A DNA stretch of 64,000 nucleotides. It comes from Corynebacterium auriscanis. GTDB taxonomy: Bacteria; Actinomycetota; Actinomycetes; Mycobacteriales; Mycobacteriaceae. A model generated the notes under the pieces. That model was not told the origin of the DNA, ran no database searches, and saw only the letters and a list, made by a program, of their open reading frames with translations. The translations under genes were made by a program, and so were the position numbers. Location: positions 850,572 to 914,571 of the forward strand of contig NZ_CP047046.1 of the NCBI RefSeq assembly GCF_030408435.1, given 5' to 3'. Positions 9,190 through 18,049 of the stretch are shown here, one piece after another. Position 1 is the stretch's first letter, and each line of letters begins with the position of its first letter.

Positions 9190-10350
9190 ATGCGATTACG
9201 TTTGGAATGTGACGGCGGATCACGCGGAAATCCCGGGGTTGCGGGGGCGGGGAGTTCTATCGTGGATGCCGCCAGTGCGGTTCGCGGGGACAAGCAAGAA
9301 CTTGCGGCGCGGTGGGAATACTTCGCCAAGGCAACAAACAACTTCGCGGAGTATCATGGCCTGCTCAATGGCTTGGCGTTGGCGACCGAGGTGGCGTCGA
9401 GAAAAGGGGTGAAACCCGGTGACGTGGAACTCGATGTGTTTATGGATTCCAAGTTGATCGTCGAGCAGATGAGTGGGCGCTGGAAGGTCAAGCACCCCGA
9501 TTTGAAGCCTCTGGCTGCCAAAGCACAGCAGCTGGGTGCCGACTTTGCGGCGGTGAATTACACGTGGGTTCCGCGGGCGCAGAATAAACGCGCTGATGAA
9601 TTGGCCAATCGCGCGATGGATGACGGCGAAGGTGGAGAGTGGTTCGAAGATATGACGGACAAATCTTCCCCTAGCGCTGAGCCCACCTCCAGTCCGGCGC
9701 CCACCTCCAGTTGGCACGGAGGTCGTCGTCCAGCCCGCTTTTTGCTGCTACGCCACGGGCAGACCCAGATGAGTGTGGATGGACAGTATTCCGGACTTTC
9801 TGATCCGGAGTTGACAGACATGGGGCAGTGGCAGGTAGAGCAGGCTGCGCGGTTCCTCGCCAGCCGCGGTGGCATTGCCGCTATCGTGAGTTCGCCGCTG
9901 CAGCGCGCTAAGCAGACGGCGTTGACCGCGGCATCGGCCTTAGGCATGGATGAGGAAGCTGTGGAAGTCGATGAGCGTTTGATTGAAATGGACTTCGGAC
10001 ATTGGGAGGGGCGCCGGTTTAGCGAAGTGAGAGACGACCACCCGGAAGAACAAGCGGAGTGTTTCGCCGATTGCACCAAGGCACCCCACGGAGGGGAAAG
10101 CCCGGAGCAGGTGTACCGCCGGGTGAGTGAGCTGATCGACGAGCTGACCGAGGAGTACGCAGGGAAGAACGTCCTGCTGGTCAGCCACGTCACGCCCATT
10201 AAATCCGTGCTGCGTTACGCCATGAATGCCGGGGGTGAGGTCTACCGGACCGTGCACCTTGATCTGGCCAGTTTGTCCATCGCCGAATTCTATGGCGGCG
10301 CAGCAACATTGGTGCGGGCAGTCAACGATACGCACTATTTGGTGGGGTAG
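9190..10350 (+). CDS. Bifunctional RNase HI / histidine phosphatase
   Basis: A 386-aa two-domain enzyme. Residues 1-145 are an RNase HI domain with ECDGGSRGNPG (catalytic Asp8), NNFAEYHGLL (Glu), VFMDSKLIVEQM (Asp) and KRADELANRA. A Ser/Pro linker (about 155-175) leads to a phosphoglycerate-mutase-like phosphatase domain with the RHGQT phospho-His motif and a second His in LLVSHVTP. M. tuberculosis Rv2228c has the same fusion and is reported to have RNase H and alpha-ribazole phosphatase (CobC-like) activities. A cobT gene in this window makes the ribazole role plausible. ATG start after GAAAGGGG. Confidence 0.93.
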   Translation: MRLRLECDGGSRGNPGVAGAGSSIVDAASAVRGDKQELAARWEYFAKATNNFAEYHGLLNGLALATEVASRKGVKPGDVELDVFMDSKLIVEQMSGRWKVKHPDLKPLAAKAQQLGADFAAVNYTWVPRAQNKRADELANRAMDDGEGGEWFEDMTDKSSPSAEPTSSPAPTSSWHGGRRPARFLLLRHGQTQMSVDGQYSGLSDPELTDMGQWQVEQAARFLASRGGIAAIVSSPLQRAKQTALTAASALGMDEEAVEVDERLIEMDFGHWEGRRFSEVRDDHPEEQAECFADCTKAPHGGESPEQVYRRVSELIDELTEEYAGKNVLLVSHVTPIKSVLRYAMNAGGEVYRTVHLDLASLSIAEFYGGAATLVRAVNDTHYLVG

Positions 10351-10363
10351 GGTTAACTTCTGT

Positions 10364-10802
10364 CGAGACAGCCGGGTGATCGCGGCGCGTGGAACCAGCC
10401 GTTTAGTGCGGAAAGGCCAGGCGCGGAGGAAAGTCCGGACTCCATAGGGCGCGGTGGTTGCTAACGGCAACCCGGGGTGACCCGCGGGCTAGTGCCACAG
10501 AAAACAAACCGCCTGGCGCCTTCGGGCGTGCGGGTAAGGGTGAAAAGGTGCGGTAAGAGCGCACCAGCACCTCAGGTGACTGGGGTGGCTTGGTAAACCC
10601 CACCGGGAGCAAGGTCAAGTGTTTGCACTGCAGTCTTCGGGTTGATAGTGCGAGCGAGTTCGAGGGCGGCCCGCCCGTGTGATGAATAGGTAGACCGCTT
10701 GAGGCCACCAGCGATGGTCGGCACAGATGGATGATCGCCTCGTCCACGTCTTCCCCTCGGGGAGGGGGTGGATAGACAGAATCCGGCTCATAGGCTGTCT
10801 CG
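10364..10802 (+). ncRNA. rnpB: RNase P RNA (class A)
   Basis: The catalytic RNA of RNase P, which trims tRNA 5' ends. The conserved 5' core has GGAGGAAAGTCCGGACTCC at about 10425 and the matching 3' element CAGAATCCGGCTCATAGG near 10777, typical of bacterial type A RNA. The ends pair: CGAGACAGCC (10364-10373) with GGCTGTCTCG (10793-10802), closing helix P1 and giving about 439 nt. A T-run at 10814-10820 may aid termination. Open frames in this stretch on either strand are not genes. Confidence 0.96.
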
Positions 10803-10875
10803 ACCTCCAACGTGTTTTTTTAAGACCAGCTGGGCGCGCCTCCACGCCGGCGCTGAGTGTGCCATTGTGGTGAGC

Positions 10876-12339
10876 ATGAAACTTTTTGCCGCCGCACTCA
10901 ACTTCAGTGATATTCGCCGTGAGTTCTCCTTGCCGGATGGCTTCCCCGAGGAGGTCCGCCAGGCTGCTGCTGTTGCCGGCGATCGATTGCCGGAGGGACG
11001 GCAGGATATGCGTGACGTGCCCTTTGTGACCATTGATCCAGCCGGATCCATGGACTTGGACCAGGCGGTACACATCGAGCCTGCGGAAGGGGTAGCAGCG
11101 GAAACCGCAGCGTGGCGGGTACGCTATGCCATCGCGGACGTGGCTGCATTCGTCGAACCAGGCGGGGTGGTGGAAGCCGAATCCCTGCGGCGTGGTCAAA
11201 CCATCTACGTTCCCGATGGGCCGGTCCGCCTGCATCCGGAAGAATTATCGGAAAACAGTGCATCGTTGCTACCGAACCAAGACCGTCCTGCAGTGGTATG
11301 GGACATGCTGGTGACCGCGGAGGGCGAGGTTGAAAACTTCACCGTGCGGCGATGCCTGGTGCGTTCCGTGGCCCGGTTCGATTACAACGGGGTGGAAGAG
11401 GATTTGCGCGCCGGGAAGCTGCACCCCTCGATCGCCCTGTTACCGGATGTGGGACGGTCCCGGCAGGGCTCCGATCTGCGCCGCCAAGCGATCAACCTGC
11501 GGGTGCCCAGCATCTCGGTGGAGAACGCTGAAGACACAGAAGCAGGTGCATTCCACCTGAGTATTGACCCGCGTCAGTCGATGAATGATTACAACGCCGA
11601 GCTTTCCCTAATGGCGGGTATGTGTGCGGGACGCATGATGGTGGAAGCTGGTGTGGGAATTCTAAGAACACTGCCCCCAGCCGACGAGAAGTCTCTGGCG
11701 AAGTTCGATACCGCGGCGGCAGCTTTAGGATACGAACGCGGGGATCGCTCCGTAGGGGAGTTGTTGGCGGAAGTGGACGCTTCTACGCCACGGGGAATGG
11801 CTTTAATGCGCGACGCCCAAAGCTTGCTCCGTGGTGCGGGTTACCAGGCGCTCGGTAGTGGCGAGAACGAGGAAGCCGCGATCCACTCGGGAATTGGTGG
11901 GCACTACGCACACGTGACTGCGCCGCTACGCCGGTTGGTGGATCGCTTTGCAACCGAAGTGTGCTTGGCTATCGCGGAGGGCAGGGAAGTGCCCGACTGG
12001 GTGCGTTCACGCATTCCGGAGGTGCTAGAGACGATGAAGTCCAGCGGGGCATTGGCATCCCAGGTGGATAAGGCCTGCCTCAAGCTCACGGAGGCCGTGG
12101 TGTTGCACCCATGGATCGGACAGGATTTCACCGCAGTGGTGTTGCATGCTTCGTCTGCGCAAGACAACAGCGATCGGTCGGCGACCTCCACGGTTTTCGT
12201 GGAAAACCCTCCGGTGATCGCGCCTTGCCGTGGTCACGGCGCTGATGGAGCTCCGGACGAAGCCGAAACGGTCAGGGTCACGCTGGTGACCGCGGACGTG
12301 GACAGCCGGGAAATCCTGTTCACATGGCCGGCCGATTAG
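10876..12339 (+). CDS. RNB-domain exoribonuclease-like protein
   Basis: A 487-aa RNase II/R-family protein reduced to the RNB catalytic domain, without obvious cold-shock or S1 domains. The metal-binding stretch is TIDPAGSMDLDQAV: three of the usual four Asp remain and the fourth is Gln. Further RNB hallmarks are YAIADVAAFV and HYAHVTAPLRRLVDR. The start is either ATG 10876 or GTG 10870; both sit just after the rnpB T-run with weak ribosome sites. It probably acts 3'-5' on RNA; substrates are unknown. Proximity to rnpB suggests an RNA-processing neighbourhood. Confidence 0.85.
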   Translation: MKLFAAALNFSDIRREFSLPDGFPEEVRQAAAVAGDRLPEGRQDMRDVPFVTIDPAGSMDLDQAVHIEPAEGVAAETAAWRVRYAIADVAAFVEPGGVVEAESLRRGQTIYVPDGPVRLHPEELSENSASLLPNQDRPAVVWDMLVTAEGEVENFTVRRCLVRSVARFDYNGVEEDLRAGKLHPSIALLPDVGRSRQGSDLRRQAINLRVPSISVENAEDTEAGAFHLSIDPRQSMNDYNAELSLMAGMCAGRMMVEAGVGILRTLPPADEKSLAKFDTAAAALGYERGDRSVGELLAEVDASTPRGMALMRDAQSLLRGAGYQALGSGENEEAAIHSGIGGHYAHVTAPLRRLVDRFATEVCLAIAEGREVPDWVRSRIPEVLETMKSSGALASQVDKACLKLTEAVVLHPWIGQDFTAVVLHASSAQDNSDRSATSTVFVENPPVIAPCRGHGADGAPDEAETVRVTLVTADVDSREILFTWPAD

Positions 12340-12387
12340 ATCGGCCGCGCCGACGTGCCCGCCCGTGTTGTGGTATCAACGGGAACC

Positions 12388-12561
12388 ATGACTGAAAAAT
12401 GGTACTACGATACAAAAACCGGTGAAGTCCTCCAAGGCAAGAATGATTCTTGGTCCAACCGTATGGGCCCCTACGACACCCAGGCGGAAGCCGCCGCTGC
12501 TCTGGAAACCGCGCGCAAGAACACCGCTGCGCAGGATGCTTACGACGAAGAGGACGACTAG
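12388..12561 (+). CDS. Small conserved protein, SPOR-like motif
   Basis: A 57-aa protein beginning MTEKWYYDTKTGEVLQGK, then RMGPYDTQAEAAAALETARK and an acidic tail. The YDTKTGEV / GPYxTxxEA pattern is that of a short actinobacterial family often described as SPOR-like; I know no function. Only 9 bases separate its stop from the convergent panB stop. Confidence 0.7.
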   Translation: MTEKWYYDTKTGEVLQGKNDSWSNRMGPYDTQAEAAAALETARKNTAAQDAYDEEDD

Positions 12562-12570
12562 TAGCCAACC

Positions 12571-13425
12571 TTAGAAGCAGTGTTCCTCGGCCGGGAACGT
12601 CCCCTCGGCCACTTCGCGCTTGTATTCGCTCGCTGCGTGGGTGAGGTCCTGGCCCACCTGCGCCCACTGTTTCGCGAATTTCGGGCGGTGCCCATTGGCC
12701 GGCAGTGCAGCTAGGTCATGCCACACGAGGACCTGGCCATCGCAGTATGGGCCAGCGCCGATACCGATGGTGGGAATTGGGCACTCGTCAGTGATGTCCT
12801 TGGCGACATCCGCGGGCACCATTTCCATGACCACCATGTCGGCGCCGGCTTTGACGACGGCCTTCATGTCTTCCATCAGAGCTTGGGCGCCAGCGCCGCG
12901 GCCTTGTACCTTGAAACCACTCAGTTGGTTGACTGACTGTGGGGTGAAACCGATGTGCGCGCACACCGGAATGCCCGCTTGCGTAATGGCTTCAATACGG
13001 CTGGCCATGCGTACGCCACCTTCGAGTTTCACAGCATGGGCACCTGAGCGGTGCATCATCTCGGCCGCGCTCTTTACTGCTTGTTCGTCCGAGGCCTCGT
13101 ACGTTCCGAATGGCAGGTCGGCAACCACAAATGCATTACCAGAACCTCGCACGACTGCTGCTGCGAGGTAGCACATCTCGTCCATGCTGACACTCTGTGT
13201 AGCCCCGTACCCATAAACCACATTGGCGGCCGAGTCACCAACGAGTAAGAGCTCGATGCCGGCGTCGACAAAAGAAACGGTGGTGGAGTAGTCATAGGCC
13301 GTCAGCATGGCGAATTTCTTGCCCTCGGCCTTGTAACGGTTGAAGTCGGAAATACGCAGTTGCTTGGTGGGGACCAAGTAACCGTTAGAACGTTCAAGGT
13401 TAGCCATGCTTGCAGATTGTGCCAT
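12571..13425 (-). CDS. panB: 3-methyl-2-oxobutanoate hydroxymethyltransferase
   Basis: A 284-aa ketopantoate hydroxymethyltransferase, the first step of pantothenate synthesis (5,10-methylene-THF + 2-oxoisovalerate). Recognisable stretches are AMLTAYDYSTTVSF, LLVGDSAANVVYGY, VKLEGG, AHIGFTPQSVNQLSGFKVQGR and the catalytic region VMEMVPADVA, then IGIGAGPYCDGQVLVWHD. The N-terminus is ambiguous: GTG 13431, ATG 13425 and ATG 13407 are all in frame without a good Shine-Dalgarno. A CACAAT box eight bases before 13407 would allow a leaderless start there. Divergent from glnA2, with promoters packed into about 40-60 bases. Confidence 0.94.
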   Translation of the reverse strand: MAQSASMANLERSNGYLVPTKQLRISDFNRYKAEGKKFAMLTAYDYSTTVSFVDAGIELLLVGDSAANVVYGYGATQSVSMDEMCYLAAAVVRGSGNAFVVADLPFGTYEASDEQAVKSAAEMMHRSGAHAVKLEGGVRMASRIEAITQAGIPVCAHIGFTPQSVNQLSGFKVQGRGAGAQALMEDMKAVVKAGADMVVMEMVPADVAKDITDECPIPTIGIGAGPYCDGQVLVWHDLAALPANGHRPKFAKQWAQVGQDLTHAASEYKREVAEGTFPAEEHCF

Positions 13426-13452
13426 AGCCACCGGCGATGTCCGATCAGTGCC

Positions 13453-13458
13453 CTACAA
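13453..13458 (+). promoter_or_regulatory. -10 box of a likely leaderless glnA2 transcript
   Basis: TACAAT lies eight bases before the glnA2 ATG (13467) and no Shine-Dalgarno is present, so transcription probably begins at or next to the start codon. This also supports ATG 13467 over a longer frame from 13437. Confidence 0.65.
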
Positions 13459-13466
13459 TGGGCTGC

Positions 13467-14804
13467 ATGAATCGCCAACAGGAATATGTCCTCAGCACGC
13501 TGGAAGAACGCGACATTCGTTTCGTTCGATTGTGGTTCACAGACATTCAGGGCTACCTCAAGTCTGTGGCGGTGGTTCCGGCGGAGCTTGAGGGGGCGTT
13601 TGAAGAGGGAATCGGGTTCGACGGGTCAGCGATCGAGGGATTCTCTCGCATCGCCGAATCGGATAACATCGCTCGCCCCGACCCATCCACCTTCCAAATC
13701 ATGCCGTTTCCGGACTCGCCGGAGGGGCAGTTGTCCGCCCGCATGTTCTGCGACATCGTCATGCCAGATGGGCAACCGTCGTGGGCCGACCCCCGCCAGG
13801 TGCTGCGGCGCCAAATGAAGAAGGCCGCCGACCAGGGCTTTACCTGCTACGTTCACCCAGAAATCGAGTTTTTCCTGTTGAAGCAGAACTCAACCACCGA
13901 ACACCCCGTGCCCGCGGACATGGGCGGATACTTCGATCAAGCCGTGTCTCAGGAAGCACCGGGGTTCCGCTCGCAGGCCATGAGCACCTTGGAGCGCATG
14001 GGGATCTCCGTGGAATTCTCCCACCACGAAACCGCGCCCGGCCAGCAGGAGATTGACCTGCGGTATGCCGATGCTCTGTCCATGGCCGATAACGTGATGA
14101 CCTTCCGGTACCTCATCAAGCAGGTTGCGCGTCGCAACGGAGTGCGGGCAACTTTCATGCCCAAGCCCTTCGCCGAGTACGCCGGGTCCGCTATGCACAC
14201 GCACATGTCCCTATTCGAGGGCGAAGAAAACGCGTTCCACGATCCCGATGATGAATTGCGCCTGTCCACCACCGCCAAATCTTTTATCGCGGGCATTTTG
14301 CATCACGCTTCGGAGCTCAGCGCGGTAACTAACCAGTGGGTCAACAGCTATAAGCGCATCACCTCGGGCGACGAGGCCCCGCGCGCTGCAGCGTGGGGTG
14401 CATCCAACCGCTCGGCGCTCATCCGCCTGCCGATGTATACGCAGAACAAGGCGGCCTCTCGTCGGGTGGAAATCCGCAGCCCAGATAGCGCGTGCAACCC
14501 GTATTTGGTGTACACAGTGTTGCTGGCCGCGGGGCTTAAGGGGATCAAGGAGGGTTACGAGCTCCCCAACCCTGCGGAAGAGGACGTCTCGCACATGACG
14601 CGCCGCGAGCGCATCGCCGCCGGGTACGCCGATCTGCCCAGTGACCTCAACCAGGCACTCCGTGAAATGGAGCGTTCGGAATTGGTGGCCGATGCTCTTG
14701 GCGAGCACGTTTTCGAATTCTTCCTGCGCAATAAGTGGCGCGAATGGCACGAGTACCAATCCCAAATCACCCCATGGGAGCTAGAGCACAATCTGCCCTT
14801 TTAA
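13467..14804 (+). CDS. glnA2: Glutamine synthetase-like protein GlnA2
   Basis: A 445-aa type I glutamine synthetase homologue of the alpha type. It has FVRLWFTDIQGYLKSV, GFDGSAIEGF, EIEFFLL, HTHMSLF, the ATP-site region NQWVNSYKRI and NRSALIRLP. The NLYxLPPEE adenylylation Tyr motif of GlnA1 is absent (here GYELPNPAEED), so it should not be controlled by GlnE. In actinobacteria GlnA2 is a second, often minor, enzyme; reports differ on activity, and it may act on other amines. It is followed directly by glnE, the standard order in this group. Confidence 0.93.
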   Translation: MNRQQEYVLSTLEERDIRFVRLWFTDIQGYLKSVAVVPAELEGAFEEGIGFDGSAIEGFSRIAESDNIARPDPSTFQIMPFPDSPEGQLSARMFCDIVMPDGQPSWADPRQVLRRQMKKAADQGFTCYVHPEIEFFLLKQNSTTEHPVPADMGGYFDQAVSQEAPGFRSQAMSTLERMGISVEFSHHETAPGQQEIDLRYADALSMADNVMTFRYLIKQVARRNGVRATFMPKPFAEYAGSAMHTHMSLFEGEENAFHDPDDELRLSTTAKSFIAGILHHASELSAVTNQWVNSYKRITSGDEAPRAAAWGASNRSALIRLPMYTQNKAASRRVEIRSPDSACNPYLVYTVLLAAGLKGIKEGYELPNPAEEDVSHMTRRERIAAGYADLPSDLNQALREMERSELVADALGEHVFEFFLRNKWREWHEYQSQITPWELEHNLPF

Positions 14805-14846
14805 CCCCCACCCACGTTTGGTCCGTTAGAGGAGTTGACCCCAGCA

Positions 14847-17800
14847 ATGCACCGCCCTAAAACCTCACGCTCTGACGTTCCCTCCGCGCGTCAATTGGGC
14901 TTGAACCATCCCCGCGCCGCCGAGGACTTGGCGGAACTCGGATGGGACCACCCAGACAAAACACCGCTGCTGTGGGGCCTAGCCACTGCGGGCGATCCGG
15001 ACTTGGCGTTGAACAACGTGATCCGGTTGGTCCACGCGCTCAACGAGGCCGAGGAAGAAGGTGCGGACCTCTCGTGGCACCCACCGGCCTGTACCGGCGG
15101 GGGTGTGGCGCAGATGCCGCAGGCGCATTCTATTACCGACGCCACCACGGCCTCCCTCATGACCGCTCTGGAGGGGGACCAGGTTTTTCGCAGCCGACTG
15201 CTGGGACTGTTCGGCGCATCCACTATGTTGGGTGACCACATCGTGGCCCACCCAACGACATGGCCTGAGCTGGCCCTCGAGATGCCTTCGGGTGACGACA
15301 TGATGGAGATTATGTTGCGTTCGGTGGAAGCCGTGCCGGTGGACAGCGGGGCGTCGAAAAGAAAGAGGGTATACCGCTCCGGGCTGCAAGGGGCTGAGGC
15401 CGATAAGGCCATGCGGCAGGCCTACCGCAGTTTGTTGGCGCGGGTGGCAGCCATAGATTGTGCGGGGACGTTTGTGCTGCGCACCACGCGGGGTTCGGAT
15501 GAGGAGAAACTTCCGTTCGAGCGCTTGGGGAGAGCGCTGGCGGATGCGGCCGATGCAGCATTGACCGCGGCACTGGCTGTAGCGTGTAGCTCAGTCTACG
15601 GTGGGCCCGATGACAAGGATGCCCAGCCACCCGCGGATCTGGCTGTTATCGCGATGGGTAAGTGCGGGGCACAGGAGCTGAATTATATTTCCGACGTAGA
15701 CGTGGTGTTTGTAGCGGAACCCGCCGATGCCCGGGCAACGCGCTGGGCGGGAGAGTTCGTCAACATCGGCACGCGCGTGTTTTTTGAGGTGGATGCCGCT
15801 TTGCGCCCCGAGGGAAAACAGGGAGCGTTGGTCCGTACGCTGGATTCGCACCTCACGTACTACGACCGATGGGCGAAAACGTGGGAGTTCCAAGCCTTGC
15901 TGAAGGCTCGACCCATGACTGGCGACTTGGAACTGGGGCAGAAGTACATTGAGGGGATCGCTCCGAAGGTGTGGGCTTCGTCTGAGCGGGAAGACTTTGT
16001 ACCCGATGTGCAGGCGATGCGCCGGCGAGTCATCGACAATGTGCCAGAAGAAATTCGCAACCGGGAATTAAAACTGGGACCCGGGGGGCTGCGCGACGTG
16101 GAGTTTGCGGTTCAGCTGCTGCAATTAGTCCACGGCCGCACCGATGAATCTCTGCGCGTGCGTTCTACCGTGCGGGCGCTACATGCCTTGATCCAAGCCG
16201 GTTATATTGGTCGTGAAGATGGGGCCAACCTCATAGAGAATTACGAGTTCATGCGGTTGCTGGAGCACCGCTTACAGTTGCAGCGCCTCAAGCGTACGCA
16301 CACGCTGCCGGCGGAAGATGATGTGAAGCCGCTGCGGTGGCTCGCTAGGGCTGCCGGGTTTCGGGCAGACGCGACAGATAATGCAGTGGGGGTACTCCAG
16401 GCAGAGGTCAAGCGCACCTCCAAGCAGATTCAGCAATTACATGCGAAGCTGTTCTACCGCCCGCTGTTGTCCTCCGTGGTGGCGATGAGCGCCGATGCGG
16501 TGCGCCTTAGCCCGGATGCGGCCAAACGTCAGCTGGCATTTTTGGGTTATGCGTACCCAGACCGCGCGTTTGAGCACCTCACGGCCTTGGCCAGTGGCAG
16601 TACCCGAAAGCACAAGTTGCAGGCGATTATTTTGCCCACTCTGCTGGAATGGCTCGGGGGCACCGTTGATCCCGATTCGGGCTTATTGAACTACCGCAAA
16701 CTCAGTGAGAAGGCGGAGGACCGCAGTTGGTTCCTGCGCTTGCTGCGCGATGAGAACATCGTGGGCAAACGACTGATGTACATCTTGGGGACCTCGCCTT
16801 ATGCGGCGGAATTGTTGTTGAACTCTCTCGATTCCATCAAGCTGCTGTCCGATGGTGCTAGCGGGCCAAAATTCTTGGCGCAGGAACCCGAGGTTGTGAC
16901 CAATTCGTTGGTGGCTGCGGTCGCCCGGCAGCGAGATCCCGATCGTGCTATTGGTATCGCCCGCAGCTTGCGGCGCGCGGAGCTGGCACGTGTGGCCAGC
17001 GCCGACTTGCTGGGATTCATGGACGTGGAGCAGGTGTGCCGCTCGCTGTCTCTGGTATGGGACGCGGTGCTGGAGGCCTCGTTGGCTGCTGAAATCCGCT
17101 GGTGGGCCGATGAACACGCGCAGAACCCGCCGGCGAGAATTGCCGTCATTGGAATGGGCCGGTTGGGTGGTGCAGAACTGGGATACGGCTCCGATGCCGA
17201 TGTGATGTTTGTGACCGAGCCAGAAGACGGTGTGGAGGCCAACGAAGCCGTGAAGTGGGCGACCATGATATGCGAGTCGGTGCGGGCCCGGCTGGGCAAA
17301 CCTTCCCAAGATCCTCCGCTGGAAGTAGATATTGACTTGCGACCAGAGGGAAAACAAGGCGCGGTCGTTCGCACGATGGAATCCTATCGGCGCTATTACT
17401 CCGAATGGGGCGAGGTATGGGAAATGCAGGCCTTGTTGCGGGCCACGTGGATTGCGGGCGATAAGGACTTGGGCATTAAATTCCTGCGCATGATCGATGA
17501 GTTTCGCTATCCCGACGGCGGCGCGGATCGTCAGACGGTGGCGGAAGTTCGTCGGATGAAAGCTCGCGTGGATTCCGAGCGTTTACCGCGCGGTGCGGAC
17601 CGCAATACGCACACGAAGCTGGGCCGGGGTGCGTTGACCGATGTGGAGTGGACCGTGCAGTTGCTACAAATGGAACACGGATACAAATCCCGTCTGTTGC
17701 ACAACACCTCCACATTGGAATCCCTCCGCGAATTGGCGGCCATGGAATTCATCAGTGAGGCCGATGCGCTCACCTTGCGCGAAGCGTGGATCTGTGCCAC

Positions 17801-18017
17801 CAACGCGCGCAATGCGATCGTCTTAGTACGTGGTAAGCGCAAGGACCAGCTACCCGGTCCCAGTGAGGGCCTTCGGCACGTGGCGGCCGCCGCTCATTGG
17901 GCGCCGGAGCAAGCCCAGGAGTTCCTGGACGATTACCTCAAGAAAACCCGTAAGTCTCGTCGCGTGGTGGACCGGGTCTTCTGGGGCGAGGACGTGGGGC
18001 TGGAGTTCGCGGACTAG
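14847..18017 (+). CDS. glnE: Bifunctional glutamine synthetase adenylyltransferase / adenylyl-removing enzyme
   Basis: A 1056-aa protein that adenylylates GlnA1 at a Tyr when nitrogen is plentiful and reverses this under limitation. Two nucleotidyltransferase domains are visible: the N-terminal one with AVIAMGKCGAQELNYISD and VDVVFV, the C-terminal one with AVIGMGRLGGAELGYGSD and ADVMFV, each giving the GxxxLxxxSDxD signature. Paired RPEGKQGA(L/V)VRT motifs follow in both halves. Start ATG 14847 has GAGGAG at about 13 bases; TTG 14835 is too close to that site. It lies 42 bases after glnA2; its target glnA1 is 24 kb away in this window. Confidence 0.96.
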   Translation: MHRPKTSRSDVPSARQLGLNHPRAAEDLAELGWDHPDKTPLLWGLATAGDPDLALNNVIRLVHALNEAEEEGADLSWHPPACTGGGVAQMPQAHSITDATTASLMTALEGDQVFRSRLLGLFGASTMLGDHIVAHPTTWPELALEMPSGDDMMEIMLRSVEAVPVDSGASKRKRVYRSGLQGAEADKAMRQAYRSLLARVAAIDCAGTFVLRTTRGSDEEKLPFERLGRALADAADAALTAALAVACSSVYGGPDDKDAQPPADLAVIAMGKCGAQELNYISDVDVVFVAEPADARATRWAGEFVNIGTRVFFEVDAALRPEGKQGALVRTLDSHLTYYDRWAKTWEFQALLKARPMTGDLELGQKYIEGIAPKVWASSEREDFVPDVQAMRRRVIDNVPEEIRNRELKLGPGGLRDVEFAVQLLQLVHGRTDESLRVRSTVRALHALIQAGYIGREDGANLIENYEFMRLLEHRLQLQRLKRTHTLPAEDDVKPLRWLARAAGFRADATDNAVGVLQAEVKRTSKQIQQLHAKLFYRPLLSSVVAMSADAVRLSPDAAKRQLAFLGYAYPDRAFEHLTALASGSTRKHKLQAIILPTLLEWLGGTVDPDSGLLNYRKLSEKAEDRSWFLRLLRDENIVGKRLMYILGTSPYAAELLLNSLDSIKLLSDGASGPKFLAQEPEVVTNSLVAAVARQRDPDRAIGIARSLRRAELARVASADLLGFMDVEQVCRSLSLVWDAVLEASLAAEIRWWADEHAQNPPARIAVIGMGRLGGAELGYGSDADVMFVTEPEDGVEANEAVKWATMICESVRARLGKPSQDPPLEVDIDLRPEGKQGAVVRTMESYRRYYSEWGEVWEMQALLRATWIAGDKDLGIKFLRMIDEFRYPDGGADRQTVAEVRRMKARVDSERLPRGADRNTHTKLGRGALTDVEWTVQLLQMEHGYKSRLLHNTSTLESLRELAAMEFISEADALTLREAWICATNARNAIVLVRGKRKDQLPGPSEGLRHVAAAAHWAPEQAQEFLDDYLKKTRKSRRVVDRVFWGEDVGLEFAD

Positions 18018-18029
18018 CGCCACGAGCCA

Positions 18030-18049
18030 GGGTTAGGATATGCTAACCC
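18030..18049. promoter_or_regulatory. Inverted repeat over the start of the heme-oxygenase-like gene
   Basis: GGGTTAG and CTAACCC, seven bases each, flank a 6-base centre (GATATG). The repeat covers a -10 like box TAGGAT (18034-18039) and the ATG at 18040. The arms resemble halves of a DtxR/IdeR box, but those arms are normally one base apart, so I call it an operator candidate only. If it is an operator, translation may begin at ATG 18052. Confidence 0.45.

Noticed and set aside
10403..11263. Open frames on the minus strand across the RNase P RNA
   Set aside because: The stretch is a structured RNA with matched conserved elements at both ends; the frames carry no recognisable domain.
18030..18049. 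DtxR box
   Set aside because: Arms fit but the centre is six bases rather than one; listed only as an unassigned inverted repeat.
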